Program-made: the position numbers and the translations under genes | Notes under the pieces: model-generated | What the model saw: only the letters and a program-made list of their open reading frames with translations | What the model was told of the DNA's origin: nothing | Databases searched by the model: none | DNA from: Flavobacterium branchiicola | GTDB taxonomy: Bacteria; Bacteroidota; Bacteroidia; Flavobacteriales; Flavobacteriaceae | Assembly: GCF_018383905.1 (NCBI RefSeq) | Contig: NZ_JAGYWA010000003.1 | Span: 274,931-338,930, forward strand | Length of the DNA: 64,000 nucleotides | Direction of reading: 5' to 3' | Shown here: in pieces, positions 56,704 through 64,000 of the stretch | Layout of the letters: each line of letters begins with the position of its first letter | How positions within the stretch are numbered: the first letter of the stretch is position 1

Positions 56704-58680
56704 ATGAAAAGTTTAAAGAAAACCATCGCTGCATGCTTTCTCCTTTTGGTTTCGTTTTTTGGCACTGCACAAGAAACGCCCATAAAAAAAGAAAGTTTTG
56801 CTATTATAAACCTAAATTATAAAGGTTTAGAAAAAGTAAATAGCTCTTTTAATGCCGCCAAATACGATGATGCAGCAAAAGAATTACTCTCTTATTATCG
56901 CGCTAGAAAAACTATTAAACATCCCGATTTTAATGCTGGTGATGAAAATCGCTTTCGCGGAAAAGAAATCGGAAAAGCAAATCAGGAAAAAGCAGATAAT
57001 GCTTTAGTGCATAAATTTCAGCCACAAAAAGGATACGGTTTTTATGATTACGGACAAGACATTAACTGGGAATATTGGCCAGTAAAAGACAACGAAGTCC
57101 GCTGGCAATTGCACAGAGTTACGTGGTGGCTTCCAATGGGAATGGCGTATCGCAGTTCTGGAGACGAAAAATACGCCAAAGAATGGATTGCCCAATTTCG
57201 CGATTGGGAGAAAAAGAATTTTCTTGGAAGTTCTAAAGAAAACGATTCTTTTGCCTGGCGTCCGTTAGAAGTATCAGATCGTGTGCAAAGCCTACCGCCA
57301 ACCTTCAATTTATTTGTAAACTCGCCCAACTTTACACCTGCTTTTTTAATGGAGTTTTTAAACTCTTATAATAAACAAGCCGCTTATATTCCAGAACATT
57401 ATAGTAAAGAAGGAAATCATTTATTGTTTGAAGCACAACGTATTTTGGGAGCTGGAGCATTTTTTCCAGAATTGAAACAGGCTGAAGCATGGCGCAAAAG
57501 CGGAATCGAAATCCTAAATCGCGAAATAAAACTTCAAGTGCTTCCTGACGGCATTCAGTGGGAACTTTCTCCTGTTTACCATGTTGCTTGTATTGATATT
57601 TTCTTGAAAGCTTATAATTCGGCTAAAATGGCTGGCGTAGAAAAAGAATTTCCCGCTACGTACGCGCAAACCATCGAAAAAATGATTTTAGCTTCGGCAA
57701 GTATGATGTTTCCTAACTACAACAATCCGATGTTTGGCGATTCTTGGCAGGTTGAAAAAGAAAGCAGATTAAAACAATATAAAATATGGTCTAAAGTATT
57801 TCCTGAAAATGCCCAAATTAAATATTTTGCAACCGACGGCGCAGAAGGAAAGTTACCCGATTATCTGTCTAATGCATTGCCAAATGGCGGATTTTATACT
57901 TTTAGAAATGGTTGGAAGGATAAAGCAACCGTAATGATTGTAAAAGCCGGACCGCCAGCAGAGTTTCACGCGCAGCCAGACAACGGAACTTTTGAACTTT
58001 GGATTAAAGGCCGAAACTTTACTCCAGATACAGGCTGTTACATTTATAGCGGAGACGAAGAAGTTACTAAAAAAAGAAATTGGTATCGTCAGACCAAAGT
58101 ACACAGTACGCTAACTTTAGACGATCAGAATATGGTGATTACCAAAGCAGATCAGAACAAGTGGCAAACAGGCAAAAACTTGGATATTTTAACGTATACC
58201 AACCCAAGTTATGCCAATTTAAACCATCAGCGAAGTGTTTTGTTTATTGATAATACCTATTTTTTAATAATAGATAAAGCTATCGGAAATGCCACGGGAA
58301 AACTAGGCGTTCATTTTCAATTAAAAGAAGACAGCAAGCCTGTTTTCGACAAAACAAACAACAAAGTGTACACAGCTTATGAAGACGGAAATAATCTTTT
58401 AATTCAATCTTTAAATACAGATAAAATTGCGCTAAACGAAGAAACGGGTAAAGTCTCTTACGCTTACGCGAAAGAAATAGCTAGACCAGCATTTGTTTTC
58501 GAAAAAGCCAAAAACGATACAAAAACAGAACAGTTCATTAGCATTCTTTATCCTTTCGCAGACAAAGCACCAGAAATTAAAATCCAGCCGAATAAGGACA
58601 ATGATTTCGAGAAAGGAATTATCAGTTTAACAATTCTAATTGATGGCAAGAAAAGCGAAATTAAAACTCGTTTAAATTAA
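56704..58680 (+). CDS. hepC: Heparinase III (heparan sulfate lyase, PL12)
   Basis: 658 residues with a signal peptide ending near GTAQ (23). The sequence follows Pedobacter heparinus heparinase III closely along its length, as I remember it: ALVHKFQPQKGYGFYDYG, PVKDNEVRWQLHRVTWW, WRPLEVSDRVQSLPPTFNLF and AEFHAQPDNGTFELWIKGRNF are nearly the same. Catalytic residues match Asn238, Tyr292 and His422 (Asn240, Tyr294, His424 in the Pedobacter enzyme). It cleaves heparan sulfate at glucuronic acid-containing linkages by beta-elimination, probably in the periplasm. It sits with GH88 and SusC/SusD. No sulfatase is seen in this window; sulfatases may lie beyond the end. Confidence 0.94.
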   Translation: MKSLKKTIAACFLLLVSFFGTAQETPIKKESFAIINLNYKGLEKVNSSFNAAKYDDAAKELLSYYRARKTIKHPDFNAGDENRFRGKEIGKANQEKADNALVHKFQPQKGYGFYDYGQDINWEYWPVKDNEVRWQLHRVTWWLPMGMAYRSSGDEKYAKEWIAQFRDWEKKNFLGSSKENDSFAWRPLEVSDRVQSLPPTFNLFVNSPNFTPAFLMEFLNSYNKQAAYIPEHYSKEGNHLLFEAQRILGAGAFFPELKQAEAWRKSGIEILNREIKLQVLPDGIQWELSPVYHVACIDIFLKAYNSAKMAGVEKEFPATYAQTIEKMILASASMMFPNYNNPMFGDSWQVEKESRLKQYKIWSKVFPENAQIKYFATDGAEGKLPDYLSNALPNGGFYTFRNGWKDKATVMIVKAGPPAEFHAQPDNGTFELWIKGRNFTPDTGCYIYSGDEEVTKKRNWYRQTKVHSTLTLDDQNMVITKADQNKWQTGKNLDILTYTNPSYANLNHQRSVLFIDNTYFLIIDKAIGNATGKLGVHFQLKEDSKPVFDKTNNKVYTAYEDGNNLLIQSLNTDKIALNEETGKVSYAYAKEIARPAFVFEKAKNDTKTEQFISILYPFADKAPEIKIQPNKDNDFEKGIISLTILIDGKKSEIKTRLN

Positions 58681-58696
58681 GCATTTATACTTCTTC

Positions 58697-58732
58697 AAAG
58701 CGTCTAAAAGTAAAATTTTAGACGCTTTTTTT
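58697..58732 (+). terminator. Rho-independent terminator after hepC
   Basis: The stem AAAGCGTCTAAAA/TTTTAGACGCTTT with a short loop is followed by a run of T. It lies 17 bases after the hepC stop. Confidence 0.85.
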
Positions 58733-58780
58733 ATTGGTTTAAAGCTTTTTCTTGATAATTTAAAAGTGAGATCCTAAATC

Positions 58781-58837
58781 AATATAGCCCAAGGTTTCAA
58801 CCTTGGGTACACAAAGAGAAGCGATTATCGTTGCGTA
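58781..58837. repeat. REP-like palindromic element, copy 2
   Basis: AATATAGC, then the hairpin CCCAAGGTT-TC-AACCTTGGG (58788-58807), then TATCGTTGCGTA (58826-58837), followed by a second half CCAAGGTTTCAACC and GGCTATG. The flanking words equal those at 39251-39296; only the stem sequence differs. Confidence 0.55.
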
Positions 58838-59188
58838 CCAAGGTTTCAACCGGCTATGTTTTTATATGTTAAAGCAAATATTTTTAATTTCACCCAACAG
58901 GTTAATAAGATTAATCTGAAACTCTTTTTACAAACGTAAATCTCATATTCAAATTAAAGTCTTTAAAGATCATTTTACGTAACATTTTATTTCATTTGTC
59001 CTAACCTATAATTTTTACGCAAACGATATAGAGATTGACTGTAATTAGTAGCTTTGCGTCGAAAATTAATACTTCAAATTACAGCTAAAATCAACTTACA
59101 CCCTGATTTTAAAGGCTTTTAAATATTGTATTAATCAAATTCAATAGTATTTTGGACGCATTCAAAACTGTCATGGAAGCCCGATTTC

Positions 59189-59196
59189 TATATTTG
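59189..59196 (+). promoter_or_regulatory. -7 promoter element for the susC/susD transcript
   Basis: TATATTTG fully matches TAnnTTTG. It lies 22 bases before a 29-codon open frame and about 245 before susC, giving a long leader. The -33 element is not clear. Confidence 0.45.
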
Positions 59197-59218
59197 TTTC
59201 AATTAAAAATCAGAAAAC

Positions 59219-59308
59219 ATGACCAATACAAAAAACATGACCAGATTATTAGATAAAATATATCTGTTTACCAAACGTAAAATTCCCCTGCCCCTTTTCT
59301 CAAGTTAA
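59219..59308 (+). CDS. 29-codon upstream open frame before susC
   Basis: ATG at 59219, stop TAA at 59306-59308. It encodes MTNTKNMTRLLDKIYLFTKR followed by KIPLPLFSS. The basic-then-hydrophobic pattern resembles the first residues of some SusC-type precursors. It could be a leader peptide, the remnant of an earlier susC start cut short by a stop, or chance. No homologue is known to me. Confidence 0.3.
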   Translation: MTNTKNMTRLLDKIYLFTKRKIPLPLFSS

Positions 59309-59441
59309 TTAATTGTTATAATTTTCTCCACAGCATCGATACAAACATTCAGTGGCGATTTATTAAACAAAACCAAAACCAACTTAAAATACTATCAACA
59401 GGAATTTGATTTAATGCTTATTCCTCTTTTAAAGCAAAATT

Positions 59442-62400
59442 ATGAAAAGGATTATATTTTTATTCTTACTGCTAACCACATGTAAGATGATGTATGGGCA
59501 GGATAAAATCACTGTAACAGGTAAAGTAACCGATGCTCAAAATCTGCCAATGCCGGGAGCTACTGTTACCGAAAAAGGAACTAAAAATGCTACGGTAACT
59601 TCTATGGACGGAGATTATCAGATTAAGGTAAATGCAAATGCCATACTTGTGTATTCTTTTATTGGAACAAAATCTAAAGAAGAGCAAGTTAAAAATAGAA
59701 CGCAAATCAATACCAAATTGATTGACGATGCAAATAATTTAGATGAAGTTGTAGTTGTAGGTTATGGCACAAAAGCCAGAAAAGATCTTACGGGAGCTAT
59801 TTCTTCTGTAAAAGGTCAGGAACTTGCCAAAGTTCCCGTGCAAAACGTAGCGCAGGCATTACAAGGACGTATTGCAGGTATGCAAGTAACGATGTCTGAC
59901 GGAACTCCTGGTTCTGAACCTTCTTTAAAAATTAGAGGCGGAACTTCTATCACGCAAAGCAACGAACCGTTGTATGTGGTCGACGGAGTTGCACAAACGG
60001 GAGGATTAGGCTTTTTGGACACTATGGATATTGAATCTATGGATGTTTTAAAAGATGCCGCATCGACTTCTATTTATGGTGCTCAGGGTGCTAATGGAGT
60101 AATTTTGGTAACCACTAAAAAAGCGAAAGGTGGCAAACTAAGCATTAGCTACGATACTTATGGCGGTATTAAAACAATTGCCAAAGAACTTGAGGTCATG
60201 AATCCTTATGATTATACTAAATTAATTTATGAAGCTGCAACAGACGATACCAGAATGCAAAAGTTTGTAAACGCTTACGGTACTTATGATGAATTGGAAG
60301 GACTTTATAAAAACAGAAAAGGAATCAACTGGCAAGATGAAGTTTTTGGGAATGCTGTTGTAAATCAATACCATAAAATAAGCATTAGCGGAGGCGAAAA
60401 CGATACAAAATACAATGCGTTTTATTCTATAAATGATGATGAAGGAATTATGCTTGGAACGGGTTCTGTAAAAAATATCGTAAAACTGAATGTAATCAAC
60501 AATATCAGTAAAAAATTCTCTGTAAACGCCATTGTAAATTATTCGAATCAGAAAATTACTGGACTTTCTACTTCTGATGGAGGAAATGCCAGATTGAGCA
60601 TGCTTCAGAATTTATTGCAATACCGACCAACAATTGGAAAAAATGGATCTGATGAAGATCTTAAAACTTTAGAAGTTGATCCTTTAGATAATCAGGATTC
60701 TCCAACATTCCAAAGTCCGCTTATTACAATTGACAGCCAAAAAAGAGAAGCTATAAACAGAGCAATCAATATGAGCTTGCAGTTGCAATACAATATTACA
60801 CCAAACTTAATTTACCGCGGACTGGTAAGTTATACAGACACCAGCAATAAAAGCAAGTTTTTCAACGATTCTCGAGGCATTCAAGCCATTAGATCAGGTG
60901 GTGCAAATGGTGGTGTAACGCATAATATTGGCACTCGTTTAAACTACAACAACGTATTAACTTATACGAATACTTTCAACAAAATTCATAAACTAGACGC
61001 TACTTTGGGTCAGGAATACATTTACAATTATAACGAAGGGGTAACTGCAACAGCATCGGCTTTTCCGAATGTAAACTTGAGCTGGGATAAATTACAGTTG
61101 GGAACCATTGCCGGAATTCCGACCACTTTTGCAGAAGACGATAAATTGCTTTCTTTCTTCGGAAAAGCCAATTATTCATTCAAAAACAGGTATTTATTTG
61201 CTGCCAGTTTAAGAGCTGATGGTTCTTCTAAATTTGGAACCGAAAACCAATGGGGTTATTTCCCATCTGCCTCTTTTGCATGGAGAATTATCGAAGAAAA
61301 TTTCATGCAAAAACTTCCTGCGTTTTCAGACTTAAAACTTCGTTTGAGTTATGGTGAAGCAGGAAACAACAGAATTGCCAATTATGCTGCTTTGGGTATT
61401 TTTAATTCAGGATCTTATCCGTTAAACAACCAAACGGTTATTACAGCTTTTCAAAATAACCTTCCAAATCCGTTCCTAAAGTGGGAAGCTACAAAATCGA
61501 CCAATATTGGTTTTGATTTAGGATTTTTTAAACAAAGAATCTCCTTAACAACAGAATTGTACGAGAATAAATCTAAAGACTTGCTTTACAATACAAGAGT
61601 TCCTGCAAGTTCTGGTTTCAAAAAACAGTTTCAGAATATTGGAGCAACTTCTAACCGTGGTTTAGAATTTACATTGAATACCATCAACATTAAAAATGAC
61701 AATTTTATCTGGAACACTACTTTTAATATTGCTTTTAATAAAACAAAAGTATTAGCCTTAAGCGAAGGAGAAACTTCGTTGCTTACCAATAGTTATACCG
61801 ATAAAAACGACTACATTCTTCAAGTTGGAAAACCTGTTGGAACGATGTACGGTTATGTAAGCGACGGTTTATATCAGGTAAGCGATTTTGATTATAATGC
61901 CACAACAAAAGTATACACGCTAAAATCTGGCGTTCCTAGTGATAATATCGTGGTTCAGCCTGGTTTTATCAAATTCAAAGACATTAATGGGCCTGACGGA
62001 AAACCTGATGGTGTAATCAACGATTTGGACAGAACTATTATCGGAAATGCAAACCCAAAATATACGGGTGGTCTTAATAATACTTTTAGCTACAAAGGAA
62101 TTGATTTGAGTGTTTTCTTAGATTTTACTGTAGGCAACGATATTTACAATGCCAATGTATTAAACAATTCGAGATTAAACTTAGATAACTTAAACACTTT
62201 TGCGATTTACGCAGACAGATGGACTACTATAAATGCGGCAGGACAACGTGTAACCGATCCTGATGAACTAGCGGCTCTAAATGTTGGTAAAAAGTATGCA
62301 GCTTTTAATGGTAATACAACAGGACGTTTGTACAGCGATATTATAGAAGACGGTTCGTTTTTAAGAATCAACAACATAAGCCTTGGTTATACTTTACCAA

Positions 62401-62594
62401 AAGAATGGTTGCAAAAATCTAAAATTTCAAACCTAAGAATTTATTTCACAGCTTATAATTTATATGTATTTACCAAATATTCAGGTTACGATCCAGAAGT
62501 AAATGTGCTGAATAATGCGATTACAAGAGGAGTAGATTTTAGCGCTTATCCTAGAAGCAAATCTTTTGTTACAGGATTAAATATTTCATTATAA
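59442..62594 (+). CDS. SusC/RagA-type TonB-dependent outer-membrane transporter (heparin locus)
   Basis: 1050 residues with a signal peptide ending near MYGQ (20). Domains are a carboxypeptidase-regulatory-like N-terminal domain (about 22-95, VTGKVTDAQNLPMPGATVTE), a TonB box region LDEVVVVGYGTKARKDLTGAISSVKG, a plug (about 115-235, LKIRGGTSITQSNEPLYVVDG and DAASTSIYGAQGANGVILVTTK), then the long barrel to an aromatic-containing end (SFVTGLNISL). It imports oligosaccharides with its SusD partner, the next gene 16 bases downstream. Its location beside hepC and GH88 indicates heparin/heparan fragments as substrate; this is inference. Confidence 0.94.
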   Translation: MKRIIFLFLLLTTCKMMYGQDKITVTGKVTDAQNLPMPGATVTEKGTKNATVTSMDGDYQIKVNANAILVYSFIGTKSKEEQVKNRTQINTKLIDDANNLDEVVVVGYGTKARKDLTGAISSVKGQELAKVPVQNVAQALQGRIAGMQVTMSDGTPGSEPSLKIRGGTSITQSNEPLYVVDGVAQTGGLGFLDTMDIESMDVLKDAASTSIYGAQGANGVILVTTKKAKGGKLSISYDTYGGIKTIAKELEVMNPYDYTKLIYEAATDDTRMQKFVNAYGTYDELEGLYKNRKGINWQDEVFGNAVVNQYHKISISGGENDTKYNAFYSINDDEGIMLGTGSVKNIVKLNVINNISKKFSVNAIVNYSNQKITGLSTSDGGNARLSMLQNLLQYRPTIGKNGSDEDLKTLEVDPLDNQDSPTFQSPLITIDSQKREAINRAINMSLQLQYNITPNLIYRGLVSYTDTSNKSKFFNDSRGIQAIRSGGANGGVTHNIGTRLNYNNVLTYTNTFNKIHKLDATLGQEYIYNYNEGVTATASAFPNVNLSWDKLQLGTIAGIPTTFAEDDKLLSFFGKANYSFKNRYLFAASLRADGSSKFGTENQWGYFPSASFAWRIIEENFMQKLPAFSDLKLRLSYGEAGNNRIANYAALGIFNSGSYPLNNQTVITAFQNNLPNPFLKWEATKSTNIGFDLGFFKQRISLTTELYENKSKDLLYNTRVPASSGFKKQFQNIGATSNRGLEFTLNTINIKNDNFIWNTTFNIAFNKTKVLALSEGETSLLTNSYTDKNDYILQVGKPVGTMYGYVSDGLYQVSDFDYNATTKVYTLKSGVPSDNIVVQPGFIKFKDINGPDGKPDGVINDLDRTIIGNANPKYTGGLNNTFSYKGIDLSVFLDFTVGNDIYNANVLNNSRLNLDNLNTFAIYADRWTTINAAGQRVTDPDELAALNVGKKYAAFNGNTTGRLYSDIIEDGSFLRINNISLGYTLPKEWLQKSKISNLRIYFTAYNLYVFTKYSGYDPEVNVLNNAITRGVDFSAYPRSKSFVTGLNISL

Positions 62595-62610
62595 TTTAAA
62601 GTTTAGAAAA

Positions 62611-64000
62611 ATGAAACACAATATATTTTCACGCAAAGCAATTGTTTTAGCAGGGATTACCTGTCTCCTATTGCCACTTAATTCTTGTGATAAAGATTTA
62701 GAAGTTACACCCTATTCTTACTTTACAACAGCCAATTTTTTCTCTGATGTAAATGAAGCCAACATGGCAACATTGGGCGTTTACGAAGCCATGTCGTCTA
62801 TGGACAGTTATGGCTGGAATATTTCTTTGATTTTTGATGCCGATACCGATATTGAACAAATGAGCGGAATTGGTGCCGATGATTGGCGTACTATTGCACA
62901 TTATCAGGGAATTTCTCAAACCAATACTTTTTATGCGGCTTGGAGCAAACTGTATGAAGGAATTGACAGAGCCAATGTCGTGATAGAAAGAATTCCGCAA
63001 ATGGACTTGTTCACTAACGGAACCGAAACTCAAAAACAGCAATTAAACCGCTTTCTAGGAGAAGCCAAATTCCTTCGCGGATTTTACTATTCAGAACTGG
63101 TGCGTTTATGGGGAGATGTTCCGTTCAAAACAAAAAGTTCACAATCGGGAGACAAACTTAGCGGTGCTTTGGTAGATCGTCAGGAAATTTATACTCAGAT
63201 TATAAAAGACATGCAGGAAGCTGCTTTACTATTGCCAGAATCGCTTCCAACAGACGAGCGCATTAATAAGTGGGGCGCAAAATCGATGTTGGCAAGAGTT
63301 GCGCTATTTGCAGGAGGATTTTCATTAGGTGCAGACGGAGTTATAAAACGTCCTGCCAATTATAAAGACTATTATAAAATTGCACAAAAGGAAATCAACG
63401 ATGTTATGGCGCAAAATCCATACAAATTGAATCCTTCTTATTCTAAAGTGTTTAAAAACCAATGCCAGCATGTTTTAGAACCTACCGAAAATATATTTCA
63501 AGTAGCATTTTACAATCCAGCTGGAAATATTGGCAATGCCTCATGGATTGGTAATTTTAACGGGCCTACAACTGCAAATGGCGTTTACCCTTCAAACATT
63601 GCGAGATGTTTAGTTCCGAAACCATTTTATAGCAGTTTTAATGCCGCAGACCAAAGAAGAGATTTCTCGATTGCAACTTATCAGATCAATAATCTTGGGA
63701 ATAAAGTAGCGCTTCTAACAACCAATCAGGATGAAAGATGGACGGTTTCAAAATGGAGCAGAGAATTTATGACTAATGCAACAGCAGAAAGAGTTTATAC
63801 ACACGTAAATTGGGTCATTATGCGTTATTCGGACTTGCTTTTAATGCGTGCCGAAGTTGAAAACGAATTAAACGAAGGACCAAATGCATTGGCTTACGAA
63901 GCTGTAAACCAAGTTCGCAAAAGAGCTTTTGGAGGCGATATTCAAGGAAGCAGAATTGCCATCGATATAAAAACCAAAGGAACTGGATATACAAACGCTG
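62611..64000 (+). CDS. SusD/RagB-type glycan-binding lipoprotein (partial, runs off the window)
   Basis: It starts with ATG at 62611 (MKHNIFSRKA) and stays open to the window end, so only the first 463 codons are visible. The signal peptide ends in LPLNSC with the lipobox Cys24, so it is lipid-anchored at the cell surface. The SusD pattern is present: LEVTPYSYFTTANFFSDVNE, ATLGVYEAM, FLGEAKFLRGFYYSELVRLWGDVP, and NWVIMRYSDLLLMRAEVENEL near the end. It binds glycan and caps the SusC channel. It is in an operon with the SusC gene. Confidence 0.93.
   Translation, partial: MKHNIFSRKAIVLAGITCLLLPLNSCDKDLEVTPYSYFTTANFFSDVNEANMATLGVYEAMSSMDSYGWNISLIFDADTDIEQMSGIGADDWRTIAHYQGISQTNTFYAAWSKLYEGIDRANVVIERIPQMDLFTNGTETQKQQLNRFLGEAKFLRGFYYSELVRLWGDVPFKTKSSQSGDKLSGALVDRQEIYTQIIKDMQEAALLLPESLPTDERINKWGAKSMLARVALFAGGFSLGADGVIKRPANYKDYYKIAQKEINDVMAQNPYKLNPSYSKVFKNQCQHVLEPTENIFQVAFYNPAGNIGNASWIGNFNGPTTANGVYPSNIARCLVPKPFYSSFNAADQRRDFSIATYQINNLGNKVALLTTNQDERWTVSKWSREFMTNATAERVYTHVNWVIMRYSDLLLMRAEVENELNEGPNALAYEAVNQVRKRAFGGDIQGSRIAIDIKTKGTGYTNA

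Larger units (their letters stand above)
58681..59441. other. Intergenic region before susC with REP-like element and upstream promoter
   Basis: About 760 bases. It contains a terminator (58697-58732), a REP-like repeat (58781-58837), a copy of the dispersed motif (58886-58909), a good -7 element (59189-59196) and a 29-codon open frame (59219-59308). No longer gene is present. Confidence 0.6.

Overview
The window looks like chromosomal DNA of a Flavobacterium-type member of the Bacteroidota. The base composition is AT-rich. There is a SusC/SusD pair, a secreted protease ending in a type IX secretion (T9SS) type A sorting domain, several matches to the Bacteroidota -7 promoter element TAnnTTTG, and a polysaccharide lyase that aligns almost end to end with the heparinase III of Pedobacter heparinus as I remember it. 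All family assignments come from reading the translations; no search was run.

Layout. (1) 140-2854: a secreted subtilisin-like protease on the plus strand. (2) 20446-3142, minus strand: a complete two-polypeptide Tc (ABC) toxin. The first gene is a TcB-TcC fusion whose variable C-terminus carries an HAE plus C-x4-C deaminase-like signature. A small Cys-containing protein follows, then a 3051-residue TcA. (3) 21047-22438: a DHA2-type MFS exporter. (4) 32609-22733, minus strand: a nine-gene operon. It begins with two genes that together look like a split VioB (N-terminal half plus ferritin-like half), then a VOC protein, then the full set eboA-F in order. (5) 33094-34446: a gene fragment, a hypothetical protein and an XRE-type regulator. 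(6) 39064-34578, minus strand: two overlapping ATPase genes, the second with about 14 TPR-like repeats. They sit behind a duplicated perfect palindrome and are a candidate undescribed two-gene system. (7) 39558-43521: a stand-alone MreB, an AraC regulator, a cluster of REP-like palindromes, and a protein made of three RidA domains. (8) 54240-43576, minus strand: a urease locus, ureA-B-C, an outer-membrane protein, ureE-F-G-D, a nickel-type permease, a urea transporter, a TonB-dependent receptor and a DUF2490-like protein. (9) 55389 to the end, plus strand: a heparin/heparan sulfate utilisation locus with GH88, heparinase III (hepC), SusC and the start of SusD.

How the genes work together. In the heparin locus, SusC/SusD would bind and import oligosaccharides, HepC would cleave heparan chains by elimination, and GH88 would remove the unsaturated uronate. 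In the urease locus, urea enters through the UT-family channel. Nickel probably enters through the TonB receptor and the inner-membrane permease, and is delivered by UreE/G/F/D to UreABC. The VioB-like/ebo operon plausibly makes or traffics a small metabolite of unknown structure. The Tc toxin would deliver a putative deaminase into a target cell.

The most interesting points are the split VioB joined to ebo, the deaminase-like Tc cargo with a possible partner gene, the ATPase/TPR pair, the triple RidA protein, and MITE-like elements lying in the urease operon.
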